From the NCBI GenBank assembly GCA_030407315.1, contig JALQPE010002394.1, positions 26,269 to 90,268 on the forward strand: DNA of 64,000 bases, in the 5' to 3' direction. Below, one piece after another: positions 44,351 through 53,954 of the stretch (position 1 is the stretch's first letter; every line of letters begins with the position of its first letter). This stretch comes from Asparagopsis taxiformis (taxonomy: Eukaryota > Rhodophyta > Florideophyceae > Bonnemaisoniales > Bonnemaisoniaceae). Below the pieces are notes generated by a model. It saw nothing but the letters and a program-made list of their open reading frames with translations. It was not told the origin of the DNA and made no database searches. A program made the position numbers and the translations under genes.

Positions 44351-47300
44351 ATGGAAGGAACGTTCCACAATCACGGTGAAAAGCACGACGGATGGGTGTT
44401 CATCGACCCCAATCAAGTCAGCAAATTCGTATCGATTCGCGATGTTGATGCAAGTCATGTGGAAGCGCTCATGGAGAGCATTCGCAACAGCGGTTATGAC
44501 ACAGCTCATCCCGTGACTGGCAGGTTTCGAGAAGGCGTTCTGGAGATATTGGATGGAGCGCACCGCTGCATGGCAATTGTACGTGGAATGGAGAAGGGCG
44601 TCTTTCCTCCTGGCGTTACGATTCCTATGCGAGAAGAGTCTATCGTGGCGGACACCAACAGCAGTACTGCTGTTGTGCTGGACCGTGTGAGAGCGACGAC
44701 ATCCAACGACATTGCAGGCCTGCAAAGGCGCATGATGTTTGTTGAGTATCTGATGATCGCCGTTGATCTCAGAGACGAGTACTGGGTCCAAAACGGAAAG
44801 GACAAGTACGCTCATATTTCGTCTGTGAGGATGGCTGATGTGTTGGGCTGGATCAAATCCTGCGATCCAAGCGGCCAAATTGCTTCAAGCCTGAGTGGTA
44901 AACCGCAGTACAGCTCATGCATGTCTATCCTGGCTGTGCTTCGGCCGTATCACCGAGCAGAAGATTCGAGTTCGATTGATTTGCGTCTGTGGCAAATGTT
45001 TTGTCATGCATGGGGACTCAATGCAGAGATGGGTGATTCTCCGAGGATGGTTGAGTTTCCGAAACAGGTGGGGGTGACTAGTTCTCGTGCCGTCGAAATG
45101 TTTGGCAAGACACCCCGCGGAGAATTGTCCTCTCCACTGAACCGCGAACTGCTTTCGAGCAGGTACTTTCTGGACGGCGCTACATCCGACATGCAAGATT
45201 CTTTGCAGGCTAGCCAGAAGCGGTTCAGGAGGCTGATGGTTATGATGTGCCAGTGTATCTTGGCTATTCGCAGTAAGGAGATGGGCAGTGTGCCATCTAG
45301 GCGGGCCAGAGCCACATCCGGGGCCATTGGTGGTGGTGGAATGGTTGGAATTGCAACATCCAGTGCGCAAGCCAACCAGCTTGGATTTGTTGTCGACCGT
45401 GTGTTAGCTGCGTGGGATACCGGGGCAAGAGTGTTGGGGTATGAGGATGTTGAATCGATGTGCTGGCCGTTCATGGTATTCGATCCTGCGAGCCTTTGCT
45501 TCAGGTCACTCCCGAATCGGTCTGATGGCTGCGCGGTCGAGGAGCATCGGAAAAACCTGACCATTGTCCCGAAAACTGTAGACAGTGAAAACGGGTTCTG
45601 TGCCGACCTTCCAGTGGCTGTGGATGCAAGGCTGCGATCATTGACAAGCGCCTTCCTGCTGTCGATACGCCAATGTGTCACTGAGGTGAATGTGTTCGCC
45701 GAGCGTGGTCAGCTGATGCAGAGACTTCGAGCCTTGCTTTTCGACACTCCTGACAAGTTCGGCTTGAACTCGTTCATGCGAGCCAAGTTGAACACGTCTC
45801 ATGCCCTGGATGGTCAGAGGAGGCTGAAGGCTTGGTTATTGCGAACCCGAGAGCAACGAAAGCTTCCTCTGACCATGGATGAGTTGCACAGTCTTGAGGA
45901 TACGCCCGAGCCTGGCATCCTTGAAGGTGCACCTGCGCAGATGGAAATATCCGCAGCAGTGCCAAACAATGGCAGCGAGGATATAGAAGAGGATAGTCTG
46001 GAGCCACAGAGGAAGAAGGCTAGGCTGGAGCGCGGTGGTGGAGAGGACGATAATGCGGCGGTTGCTAGCGAAACAGCAACAAGAGAAGGTGCGGCCGAGG
46101 ATGACGCTATGGAGGTTGACACTGTATCGCCTACAGAAGCACCGCTCGTTGACGTCGGAAAGGAAACCAAGCCAGAATATGTCACCAAGCTGGAAGCTGT
46201 GATGGGGCGTTACATTCACACTGTGAATTGTGACGCCACTGATGTAGCCAAAGAGGTGGAGGACAAAATTAGTTTCCTGGAAGATGGCGTGTTGGAGGAC
46301 AGTGTTCAGCTTGTGCTCACTGATCCTCCATTCAACACGAGGCGGGAAGGCGGCAGAGAAAACTCGGAGTACGATATTCTGGAGCCGGAAGAGTTGGCGA
46401 GTGTTGCGTGTGAAATAGTTCGAGTTCTTCGGCCTGGCGGTCATGCTCTAATCTATTCCAGCGTGCGCCAACTCGTGGCATGGATGGATGCAATCAGAAA
46501 TGCCGAGCCTGGCAAGATGATTGTGGACAGTGTTCCAGTCGTGCTATCTCGCCGACCACACAGCTTTACGTCCAATCCATCGACGAAAACGTGCACACTG
46601 CATAATATGCACGATTTCGTTATCCATGCGTATAAGCGGGGGAAGGGTATGGCTGCATACGATATGGTGGATTACAGGTTGCACAATCCGGACATATCGA
46701 GGCACCCTGGGTTCACCAACGCGATTGACAACGTTCCGAGGTTGTCGGCTGGTGAAGCTCAATACGATGGGCAGAACAACCGACTGCGCCATGAGCAGAA
46801 GGCGTTGACCACTCTTCGTGAGCTTCTGGAACGATTTTCGAAGCAGAACGATATCGTGATGGATTTCTTCTCGGGAACATACAGCACAGCCATAGCGTGT
46901 ATGACGTTGAGGGATGGTACGTATCGTCGGTTCATTGGGTGTGAGAAGGAAAAAAGGTGCCACGATGCATCGCAGGAGTGGATACTGCATGCTTTCGTCA
47001 GTGAGGTGAAAGCCGGGCGATATGGGGGGATCTTGCAGCGTGAGGTGGAGAGTATTCTTGGGGACGAGTCGGTACCGGTCACAGGAAAAGCTCCAAGGCT
47101 TCGTCAGAAGCACATCTCAGATGCACCAGAAGGTTTACCTGCTGTGACAGCATTGCCGAACCATCTGCTTGTGTTCGTTGCGTCAATGAAGAAGGACGGG
47201 TCTATGCTTCACAGATTGAGCGGGGTGCCTATGGACCAGTGGCCGGCCGAGGACATGCACTCGTTTTGGAGCATAGACCCGGACGCGATTCTGGCTGCTG

Positions 47301-47818
47301 ATGCCGCATTCTACGGTGTCTATGTTTCGCAATCGGAGGTAAGAGGTGGTGGGTTTGGCGTATTCGCGGCGAAGAAACTGAAGAAGGGGACGGTCATTGG
47401 CTGGTACAACGGGACGATTTTCTATGCGAAGATTCGAGACTCGGAACCGCAGAGATCAGTGATGTACGGCCCGGAAGGATTTGGGTGCACAGGAGAGAGG
47501 TTCCAGGACTACAACATGGAATTGGAAACCACGTACATAGGGAGGGGTGCACCTGTTCGGAAGGTCTGGCTCGTTCCAGCGGTCTATAATTGTACCAGCT
47601 ACCTCAATGATTGTCGGGTCATTGACGGAACGGAGAAAGCGACCGAGGTGAGTCGAACACAGTCAGCCGAGTTTCGACAAGGCGATGCCATAGACAAACC
47701 GGACTTTGCTTCAAATATCAAGAATCCCCATGCTGTCAAGGTCGTTCTGACCAGAGACGTTGAAGCTGATGAGGAGATATTTGCTGACTATGGTAGAAAA
47801 TATTGGCCAGCTAACTGA
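44351..47818 (+). CDS. ParB-like / DNA methyltransferase (DPPF) / SET fusion protein
   Basis: 1155 aa from the ATG at 44351. The ParB/sulfiredoxin-like N-terminal domain has DGAHR (68-72) preceded by the usual ILDGAH strand. A long helical middle follows, then an acidic linker (about 540-600) with RKKAR as a possible nuclear signal. The amino-methyltransferase domain has the order of the beta class: TDPPF (Asp658; motif IV), an RVLRPGGHALIY strand, then motif I late as DFFSGTYSTA (Asp838), with GCEKEK after it. This class makes N6-methyladenine or N4-methylcytosine; the target base cannot be told from sequence. The C-terminal SET domain (about 985-1155) has GGGFGVFAAKKLKKG, NIKNPHAV and FADYGRKYW, typical of protein lysine methyltransferases. 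ParB-methylase fusions are familiar in phages and bacterial mobile elements; I do not know one with SET. The frame is intact over 3.5 kb. Confidence 0.85.
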   Translation: MEGTFHNHGEKHDGWVFIDPNQVSKFVSIRDVDASHVEALMESIRNSGYDTAHPVTGRFREGVLEILDGAHRCMAIVRGMEKGVFPPGVTIPMREESIVADTNSSTAVVLDRVRATTSNDIAGLQRRMMFVEYLMIAVDLRDEYWVQNGKDKYAHISSVRMADVLGWIKSCDPSGQIASSLSGKPQYSSCMSILAVLRPYHRAEDSSSIDLRLWQMFCHAWGLNAEMGDSPRMVEFPKQVGVTSSRAVEMFGKTPRGELSSPLNRELLSSRYFLDGATSDMQDSLQASQKRFRRLMVMMCQCILAIRSKEMGSVPSRRARATSGAIGGGGMVGIATSSAQANQLGFVVDRVLAAWDTGARVLGYEDVESMCWPFMVFDPASLCFRSLPNRSDGCAVEEHRKNLTIVPKTVDSENGFCADLPVAVDARLRSLTSAFLLSIRQCVTEVNVFAERGQLMQRLRALLFDTPDKFGLNSFMRAKLNTSHALDGQRRLKAWLLRTREQRKLPLTMDELHSLEDTPEPGILEGAPAQMEISAAVPNNGSEDIEEDSLEPQRKKARLERGGGEDDNAAVASETATREGAAEDDAMEVDTVSPTEAPLVDVGKETKPEYVTKLEAVMGRYIHTVNCDATDVAKEVEDKISFLEDGVLEDSVQLVLTDPPFNTRREGGRENSEYDILEPEELASVACEIVRVLRPGGHALIYSSVRQLVAWMDAIRNAEPGKMIVDSVPVVLSRRPHSFTSNPSTKTCTLHNMHDFVIHAYKRGKGMAAYDMVDYRLHNPDISRHPGFTNAIDNVPRLSAGEAQYDGQNNRLRHEQKALTTLRELLERFSKQNDIVMDFFSGTYSTAIACMTLRDGTYRRFIGCEKEKRCHDASQEWILHAFVSEVKAGRYGGILQREVESILGDESVPVTGKAPRLRQKHISDAPEGLPAVTALPNHLLVFVASMKKDGSMLHRLSGVPMDQWPAEDMHSFWSIDPDAILAADAAFYGVYVSQSEVRGGGFGVFAAKKLKKGTVIGWYNGTIFYAKIRDSEPQRSVMYGPEGFGCTGERFQDYNMELETTYIGRGAPVRKVWLVPAVYNCTSYLNDCRVIDGTEKATEVSRTQSAEFRQGDAIDKPDFASNIKNPHAVKVVLTRDVEADEEIFADYGRKYWPAN

Positions 47819-48094
47819 GCTACTTTGATAGATTTGAGTAAACACGCATTGACAGAGACAATAGACTGTGCATCATCTTCCAAGAGCGCTAGATATTATA
47901 GACTACACTACAACAATCGTGACATGACTGCAGGAAGGCATCTGCGGCCTGGAGTGCAAACTATCCACTTTTCTACTGCTATACCTATGGATACGAAAAG
48001 GAGAGAAACTAGAAAGATGTGAGTGAGAAATTGTGTAGCAACGCAGCATGTAGAACACCAGTAAGAGAGCGATGTAGGAGAAGCAGTCACCCCA

Positions 48095-48330
48095 TTACAG
48101 TGCGGGCCGTTTACCGGGGATGCTGACAGCAAAGTCATCGTTACGATGACTTTGCTGTAAGAAAACAAATCATTACAGCGGCCACAATTTTTTACCCGGT
48201 AAAAATTCTTGCTGATTTTTTACCCGGTAAAAAATTCTTTGGCCACTGCAAGGAAACGGTTCCTTACAGCAAAGTCATCGTAACGATGACTTTGCTGTAA
48301 GGAACCCTGGTAAACGGCTTCGGCTGTAAG
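48095..48330. repeat. Palindrome cluster 1
   Basis: Bounded by TTACAG and CTGTAAG. It contains two A modules (ACAGCAAAGTCATCG-W-TACGATGACTTTGCTGT, about 48126 and 48265) and between them a B module with two TTTTTACCCGGTAAAAA palindromes inside CATTACAGCGGCCA ... TGGCCACTGCAAG. The outer edges GCCGTTTACC and GGTAAACGGC are also inverted. The whole cluster folds back on itself. Confidence 0.85.
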
Positions 48331-48805
48331 CAGCAGGGAGTTTCGTCCTTCTCCCATCTTGGTAAAGGTGAGAAGCGAAGTGTGAAGTCGGGAAAATTGC
48401 TCAGCAAAGGTCTGTACGGCTGTGAGCAGCTCTCAGGAGTATTTTACCTCACGTGGTCTCTGTTCAGGTTATACCCTGTATATATATAGGTAGCCTAGTG
48501 TAGGTGGGAAGATAGACGAAAATTCTACCAATAATTTATCACAGTGACGGCTCTCGTAGTCGAAATCTGCGCGTTGTCAAGGGTTGAAACTAGTCTCCCC
48601 CTACGGCCTAGCTAGTAAAATCATACAACGTTGTAGACTAATATTAAAAAGTAGCAAGCAATCTGCTGAGTAGCACTAAACTATGAGATGAAGGACAGAT
48701 GTATAGATGAGAACTGAAAAGTGGGCTAAGGTAACAATGTTGAGATGAGAAAGACAGAACTTTATAGCAGGGAACAGTAGTATAGGTTTTAATACTTCTG
48801 ATATG

Positions 48806-50017
48806 CTATCTATTGCTCCTATCGTACTTGTAATATTCGACGGTGTGGATGTGGTCCGTGAGGACGTCCTTCTCCGTCTTCAAGTAGATGTGGCCGCGCG
48901 TGGGCAGGCCATAGACTAGCTTTTCGCCCGCAGGAATATCTCCGCGCTTGAAGCCGACCCCGTAATGGTAAAGGTCACCGCGACCAACCAATACGGAATA
49001 GGGTGGCACATAAAGCCTATGAATGGGAACCTTCCACATATCGGCGTCCGGATTGGCCAGGCATACATGACTATAAGGGGCAGCTACTATAGAGAATCCA
49101 TCTGCTCCGCTCGACATCATGAAATATGATGGAGACTCGGTAGGTCCTGCAACACGACTCGTTGATACCTTGAAGTCCGTGTGCCCATCCTGGTCCGCAG
49201 CCCCATCTGCTGTAAGAAGCAGCCGCAATCCTGTCTTCGGGAAGAAGACAGGATCCTCACCCTCCATTCCCAACTTCAAGAACTCCGCACAAACACCAAG
49301 AGCAAGCTCTGCCACCAACTTGTTCTTGTACATCTCCAAATTCCCCTCCTCCAACTTGTCGCACAACTCACGCCGCGGCAGAGAGAGGCGCCCACGACCA
49401 CCATCGATGCGGTCCTTCGCATCACCCACGTTGTGGATGAACTGCCACGGCGAAGGATCGAAGCCGGGCTTTGCGAAAGCTGGCGGCTCGTCCTGTGGCT
49501 CCCTGTCGTCATCGTTAGAATCAGACTGCTGGGAGGGTTTTTCAACCTCCTCAACCAGCGGGAACTGCCTAGCGAAGTGACCGAACAGCTCATGCGTCGC
49601 ACTCCCAGCCGTGGACGATGCCAACAGGCCTTCCAAAACAATAACCCCCAAGTTCTCCAGCAACGCCCGCTTCACCGCAAAGTACTGTTCCACCACCGTT
49701 TCCTCAGCTCCCGGCGATGCAGCTACCTGGAATGCTGCCGCCCTCATTTCCGCCCGAACCGTCTCCACCGTCGTACTTTCCATATAGTACTTCATCCGGC
49801 TGCCAGACGCAATTGCGCTGGGGAGAACGGCGGCCACATTCTCATCGACGATACTGTCGGGAATGGGATTCTCCTGGGCGTCGTCGAACTGGAGAACCGG
49901 CTCCCGAGAGCGACCTCGGGAAGCCGACTTGGATTTCTTTGACGACGACTTTGATGAAGTCTCACCGAGCCTTCTCTTTTTGGTAGAAGGCTCGGGCGTC
50001 GCAGAAGCGCTTCCAAG
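48806..50017 (-). CDS. 2OG-Fe(II) dioxygenase-like half of a frameshifted ParB-dioxygenase gene
   Basis: This frame is open from 50017 (after a TAA at 50018) down to 48806. It begins with a basic, nuclear-signal-like stretch (TKKRRLGE, KKSKSASRGR), then runs SRMKYYM, an N-terminal helical part, and a jelly-roll-like domain with HTD (His codon 49180-49182) and a distal LYHYGVGF. The His-x-Asp ... His spacing (about 70 residues) fits Fe(II)/2-oxoglutarate dioxygenases; PSYFMMSSGADGF and LYVPPYSVLVGR are shared with the intact paralogue. It is the C-terminal continuation of the gene at 49792-52428, moved by one base near 50017. Possible substrates are a modified base or protein; unknown. Confidence 0.65.
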   Translation of the reverse strand, partial: LGSASATPEPSTKKRRLGETSSKSSSKKSKSASRGRSREPVLQFDDAQENPIPDSIVDENVAAVLPSAIASGSRMKYYMESTTVETVRAEMRAAAFQVAASPGAEETVVEQYFAVKRALLENLGVIVLEGLLASSTAGSATHELFGHFARQFPLVEEVEKPSQQSDSNDDDREPQDEPPAFAKPGFDPSPWQFIHNVGDAKDRIDGGRGRLSLPRRELCDKLEEGNLEMYKNKLVAELALGVCAEFLKLGMEGEDPVFFPKTGLRLLLTADGAADQDGHTDFKVSTSRVAGPTESPSYFMMSSGADGFSIVAAPYSHVCLANPDADMWKVPIHRLYVPPYSVLVGRGDLYHYGVGFKRGDIPAGEKLVYGLPTRGHIYLKTEKDVLTDHIHTVEYYKYDRSNR

Positions 50018-52428
50018 TTACGCTTCCCGAGGATGGAGTTTTCACCCGCATCCTCGGGGGCGCTCTCCAGCTCGACGACCTCCACAGCACCACCCGCCGT
50101 TCCACCACGACCGGAACGACTCGCTTGCAGGCGGGTACTCCTTCTGGGCATCACTTTCCTCCCAGAAGTTTCCACTCCGGGCGGTGCAGAATCACTGACT
50201 TCAATGACATCTTCGTCAGGATCTGCACCGCCCTTCGCACTGCTGCCCTCGACCACATTCTCGGGAGTAGGGCCCTCCGTCGAAATCCTCGCAACCGTCT
50301 TCTGTCCAACCCCACCGGATGGTGAAGGGACGAAACTGTCATCGCTGGAGCTTCCCGAACTGCTAGCAGATGCAGAACGGGAAGCTTCGACAGCGGGGGC
50401 CGGAGCAGCAGGGTGCTGCTCGGCAGCCGGAGTCGCAGGCTCAGGCTGCGAAGCCGGTGAGACCTGCTCCTGCGCGGCTTGGACAGGACGGTTGGGGGTA
50501 CCAGTCCCGGCGTGGGAAACTGGACCAGAGCGTTCGCTGCCATCCTGGGGACCACGCGCAGTCGGCTTGACCGGGGTCACCGCAGGGGAGGATGCAGACA
50601 CGGCAGGGGTAGTGAGAGGAACAGGGGCAACCTCGGAATCGCTGGAAGATTCCAGTTGAGGTGGTGGGGGCAAAGGAATGGAGGATGAAGGGATGGGCAA
50701 GGAATTGGAAGAGGAAGGGATGGGGGCATCATCACCACATGTGGCTGGGAGCGCAGCATGTGGGATGTCTGGGTACATCGCGTGAAAGCGTTTCCGCATA
50801 ATCATGTCGCGGTACCCAGTGACGCGCAGGAGCATTTTCCTGGCGTCCTTCCCGAAGACAGACTTCTTACGGGGAAAAATGTTCTCCGACTTGTAACCAT
50901 CGGGGGGGCCTTCCTTGGGACGGAAGTCTGCCCAACACCCCTTCTTGGGGACCATCTGAGCAAGAACTTCGACAACGCGCGAGCGAATGTCGAAGCTCTT
51001 GCTCGGGTCACCCACGCTGGGAATTGACCCATCCAGCATCCTCAACACATCCGACACGTTCCAGTACTCGGCCACCTCCTTCACGTACCCGAAGATTTCC
51101 AACAAACCAGCAATCCATTCCTGCCCAATGGTACCAACCGAGTACGGTTTCAGCCCGGCCGACCGACGGCTACAAGTGTAGCGCGCCGTCATCTCCAGGA
51201 TGAAACACTTCTGCACATCCGGAGCACTCCTGAACGACCCATTGAACAACAAGTTCACCGTACACCCAGCCAGATCCTCCGTCGAAGAAAATTGAACGAA
51301 CTCCGGCCTGTTCGGGATGCTCGACCAGTATTTGAAAGCAGGGCTTTCAATGGTCTTGAACCCTCGCGCGATCGAGACGTAGCGCATGAGCTGTCTCGGA
51401 CGAATCCAGCTCAGCGCTTTCCGTTCTTTAATGTATTGAACGGTCGGCTCGATCTTCTTCTTTCCCAGGCGGTGGATATTGATGAACTCCATCACAGAGC
51501 ACACATTGTCAGCAACTGTTACCTCGCTGACATTGTGGGTGTGGAAGTTCATCAGCCGTGAAAGCGGGAGTACTTCTTCGGAGCAGAAGACATCCCGGCC
51601 AAGCCGAGTCGGTGGGAGGAGAAAGTCGACTGGAATAGTTCCAAAGCGACGGTAGATGTCAGACTTGACAAACTCCTCCCACTCTGGACTGTCCTTCGCA
51701 GGAGCAGGTCCAGCCGACTCGAGAATGGCCTTCAACGCGGTCACTCGGTGAGATCCATCGACGTATTGCAGTCGGACTTTGGCATTGGAATCAATCACCT
51801 CGCAGACGGACACGCGTGAAGCAATCACGGAAAATCCTTGAGTGAGAAACGTTTTCTTCAACTCATCAACGCGATGCGGCCTGACCACCCTGGACACGAC
51901 TGCCGGAGGAGAAACATCCAGAGGGGAAATGAAGACTGGAATGTTTCGGCAGCTCTCCGGACTTATGTCGTAGTCCACATCCACCGGGATGGGCACTGTG
52001 CCAGGGTAGGCCAGCCTGGTGCTGCGGAGAGGCTTGTTCGGTACGATGTCACGAGCGTTGTGATCATCGACCTTCTCCGCATCCTCTGCCAAGTCGCTGC
52101 CGGACGCGATGATCATGTCCGGAGCAGGCGAGCTAGGCAGAGGAGCACCAGATCCCTCGACGGCTGGCGCCGCTTCGGCAGATTGAGCCGGAAGCGGAGT
52201 TGCGGGAACGCCAGCGTCGATTGTCGGGACAACCGCGGGATCGGAAGCGGAAGGGGGGGAGGGGACGGGCTTAGGTGCTGGGCTGAGCTGGGTCAGCGCT
52301 GCAGCAGCTTCGCAAACGTCCATGGGGACAGGGGGGGCCAGAGAAGGAGAAGGAGTGGGAGAATCGTTGTCACGGCGGCTGGCAGAGCGCACCTGGCGGT
52401 CGAAAGCGTTGGGGGATTGTTGAGCCAT
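49792..52428 (-). CDS. ParB-like half of a frameshifted ParB-dioxygenase gene
   Basis: The start is the ATG ending at 52428 (MAQQSPN); the frame is open upstream but without ATG. Residues 1-150 are Pro/Ala/Ser-rich. The ParB-like domain (about 160-300) contains VVRPHRVDELKKTF, SRVSVCEV and YVDGSHRVTAL (DGSHR 224-228). A helical domain similar to the paralogue follows to about residue 600 (IKERKALSWIRP, SIARGFKTIESPAFKYWSSIP, RYTCSRRSAGL). A long Pro/Ser/Glu linker leads to the region where the frame is lost. After about 50017 this frame no longer matches the paralogue; the true continuation is one base out of phase. The start and all domains are otherwise undamaged, so the shift is recent, programmed, or an assembly error. 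Confidence 0.75.
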   Translation of the reverse strand: MAQQSPNAFDRQVRSASRRDNDSPTPSPSLAPPVPMDVCEAAAALTQLSPAPKPVPSPPSASDPAVVPTIDAGVPATPLPAQSAEAAPAVEGSGAPLPSSPAPDMIIASGSDLAEDAEKVDDHNARDIVPNKPLRSTRLAYPGTVPIPVDVDYDISPESCRNIPVFISPLDVSPPAVVSRVVRPHRVDELKKTFLTQGFSVIASRVSVCEVIDSNAKVRLQYVDGSHRVTALKAILESAGPAPAKDSPEWEEFVKSDIYRRFGTIPVDFLLPPTRLGRDVFCSEEVLPLSRLMNFHTHNVSEVTVADNVCSVMEFINIHRLGKKKIEPTVQYIKERKALSWIRPRQLMRYVSIARGFKTIESPAFKYWSSIPNRPEFVQFSSTEDLAGCTVNLLFNGSFRSAPDVQKCFILEMTARYTCSRRSAGLKPYSVGTIGQEWIAGLLEIFGYVKEVAEYWNVSDVLRMLDGSIPSVGDPSKSFDIRSRVVEVLAQMVPKKGCWADFRPKEGPPDGYKSENIFPRKKSVFGKDARKMLLRVTGYRDMIMRKRFHAMYPDIPHAALPATCGDDAPIPSSSNSLPIPSSSIPLPPPPQLESSSDSEVAPVPLTTPAVSASSPAVTPVKPTARGPQDGSERSGPVSHAGTGTPNRPVQAAQEQVSPASQPEPATPAAEQHPAAPAPAVEASRSASASSSGSSSDDSFVPSPSGGVGQKTVARISTEGPTPENVVEGSSAKGGADPDEDVIEVSDSAPPGVETSGRKVMPRRSTRLQASRSGRGGTAGGAVEVVELESAPEDAGENSILGKRNLEALLRRPSLLPKREGSVRLHQSRRQRNPSRLPEVALGSRFSSSTTPRRIPFPTVSSMRMWPPFSPAQLRLAAG

Positions 52429-52633
52429 TGCTTTGGTGAGTGATTGACAAACGAAGAGTGAAAGATTGAGAAAGAGAGAAGAAGATCTGAACGACAAGCT
52501 GTTTTGCTGCGTAAGCTGAGTAGGATAGGCGAAACTTAGAGAACTGACATATTCCTATTAGTATACACCCTGGTAATGATATTCAGCGGTTGACCAATCC
52601 GAACCTTCCACATCACTTTTCGTTGTACGACAA

Positions 52634-52956
52634 TTACAGCTCAGGCAGTTTACCAAGGATCCTTACAGCAAAGCCATCGTTACGATGACTTTGCTGTAAG
52701 GAAACGTTTCATTACAGAGGCCAGGAATTTTTTTACCGGGTAAAGAAATCATGGCTACTGTAATGTTTTGTTTCCTGACAGCAAAGTCATCGTTACGATG
52801 ACTTTGCTGTAAGAAAACGTTTTCATTACAGCGGCCAGGAATTTTTTTACCGGGTAAAGAAATCATGGCCACTGTAATGAAACCTTTCCTTACAGCAAAG
52901 TCATCGTAACGATGACTTTGCTGTAAGCATCCCTGGTAAACTGCTCCATCTGTAAG
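52634..52956. repeat. Palindrome cluster 2
   Basis: Starts TTACAG, ends CTGTAAG. Order A-B-A-B-A: three copies of the CAAAGTCATCG palindrome (first at 52665, one with C for T) alternate with two B modules containing TTTTTTACCGGGTAAAGAAA flanked by CATTACAG(A/C)GGCCA and TGGC(T/C)ACTGTAATG. Outer edges CAGTTTACCAAGGATC and ATCCCTGGTAAACTG are inverted. It lies about 200 bases upstream of the ATG at 52428. Confidence 0.85.
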
Positions 52957-53497
52957 CCGTTGGTCTCAACCCTCGCTCTCATTTCTGTTGTCCTCCTTCA
53001 TCATCTCCACCTACCTTCCCCCTACACACCACGTCTCTAATGTCACTCTGCCCACCCTTTGGTGCATGAAATATTTTCTTACCACTGCCATAGTCTACAC
53101 ATACTGCTGCCTTCATACTTCTGCATGCCTACCCTTCAATCTTTCTTCCATCTTTCTCTACCGTGCTAGGCTTAGACCATGCTCTGTGCACATCTGACTT
53201 ACTTAATATCATTGTATAGTTAGAAACTAGAATAATAATTACATCACTAGAGTACACTGCAAATGTTAGTAACTATGGTTGGTGTGGTACACAACACCCT
53301 ACCTCCTTCATGAGTAAACTTTGCGCACAGAACCGTTCAATACCAGGTAGTGCAGCCAGCGCAAACCAGGCTTGCACGACGCAGAGTGCTCCCCAGAGCC
53401 GTCAACAGCCGTCCAAACCATCGTTGTACGATGTTCCCGGCTCCACACTTCCCTTCTCACCCTTCCCAGGGTGGGAGACGGACGAAACTCCCAACCG
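52957..53497. other. Spacer between palindrome clusters 2 and 3
   Basis: No gene supported. The last 100 bases (about 53400-53497) are an inverted copy of the DNA just right of cluster 1 (48331-48400): GGGAGTTTCGTCC and GGTGAGAAG are shared in opposite sense. Confidence 0.5.
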
Positions 53498-53733
53498 CTT
53501 ACAGCCGAAGCCGTTTACCCGGGATGCTTACAGCAAAGTCATCGTTACGATGACTTTGCTGTAAGGAAAGGTTTGATTACAGTGGTGAGAAAATTTTACC
53601 GGGTAAAAAATCAGCAAGAATTTTTTACCCGGTAAAAAATTGTGGCCGCTGTAATGATTTGATTTCTTACAGCAAAGTCATCGTAACGATGACTTTGCTG
53701 TCAGCACCCCAGCGAAACTGCATCATCTGTAAG
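53498..53733. repeat. Palindrome cluster 3
   Basis: Starts CTTACAG, ends CTGTAAG. Two A modules (about 53527 and 53667) enclose a B module with TTTTTTACCCGGTAAAAAA. The left edge GCCGAAGCCGTTTACCC is the inverse of the right edge of cluster 1, so clusters 1 and 3 form an inverted pair around the frameshifted ParB-dioxygenase gene. Confidence 0.85.
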
Positions 53734-53954
53734 CCTTCCTCACCTCAATGTTGCAACCAAAGACGACTGCGATATTACCTTGTTCTATTCTAGTAGTGCC
53801 CACCATAGTTTCCTCCCCTTCTCATATTAAATTGAGTATTGTATATCTCCTGACCCGTCTACATACGCAAACGTCATGTACTAGCCTAACTTTCATCGTT
53901 TACTTGAAGGCGGCCTTGATGCCTGCCATAGAATGCTATTAAGAACTAATTTCA

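Noticed and set aside
53310..53635. Plus-strand ORFs running through palindrome cluster 3
   Set aside because: They translate repeat sequence; similar strings appear in other frames wherever the palindromes occur.
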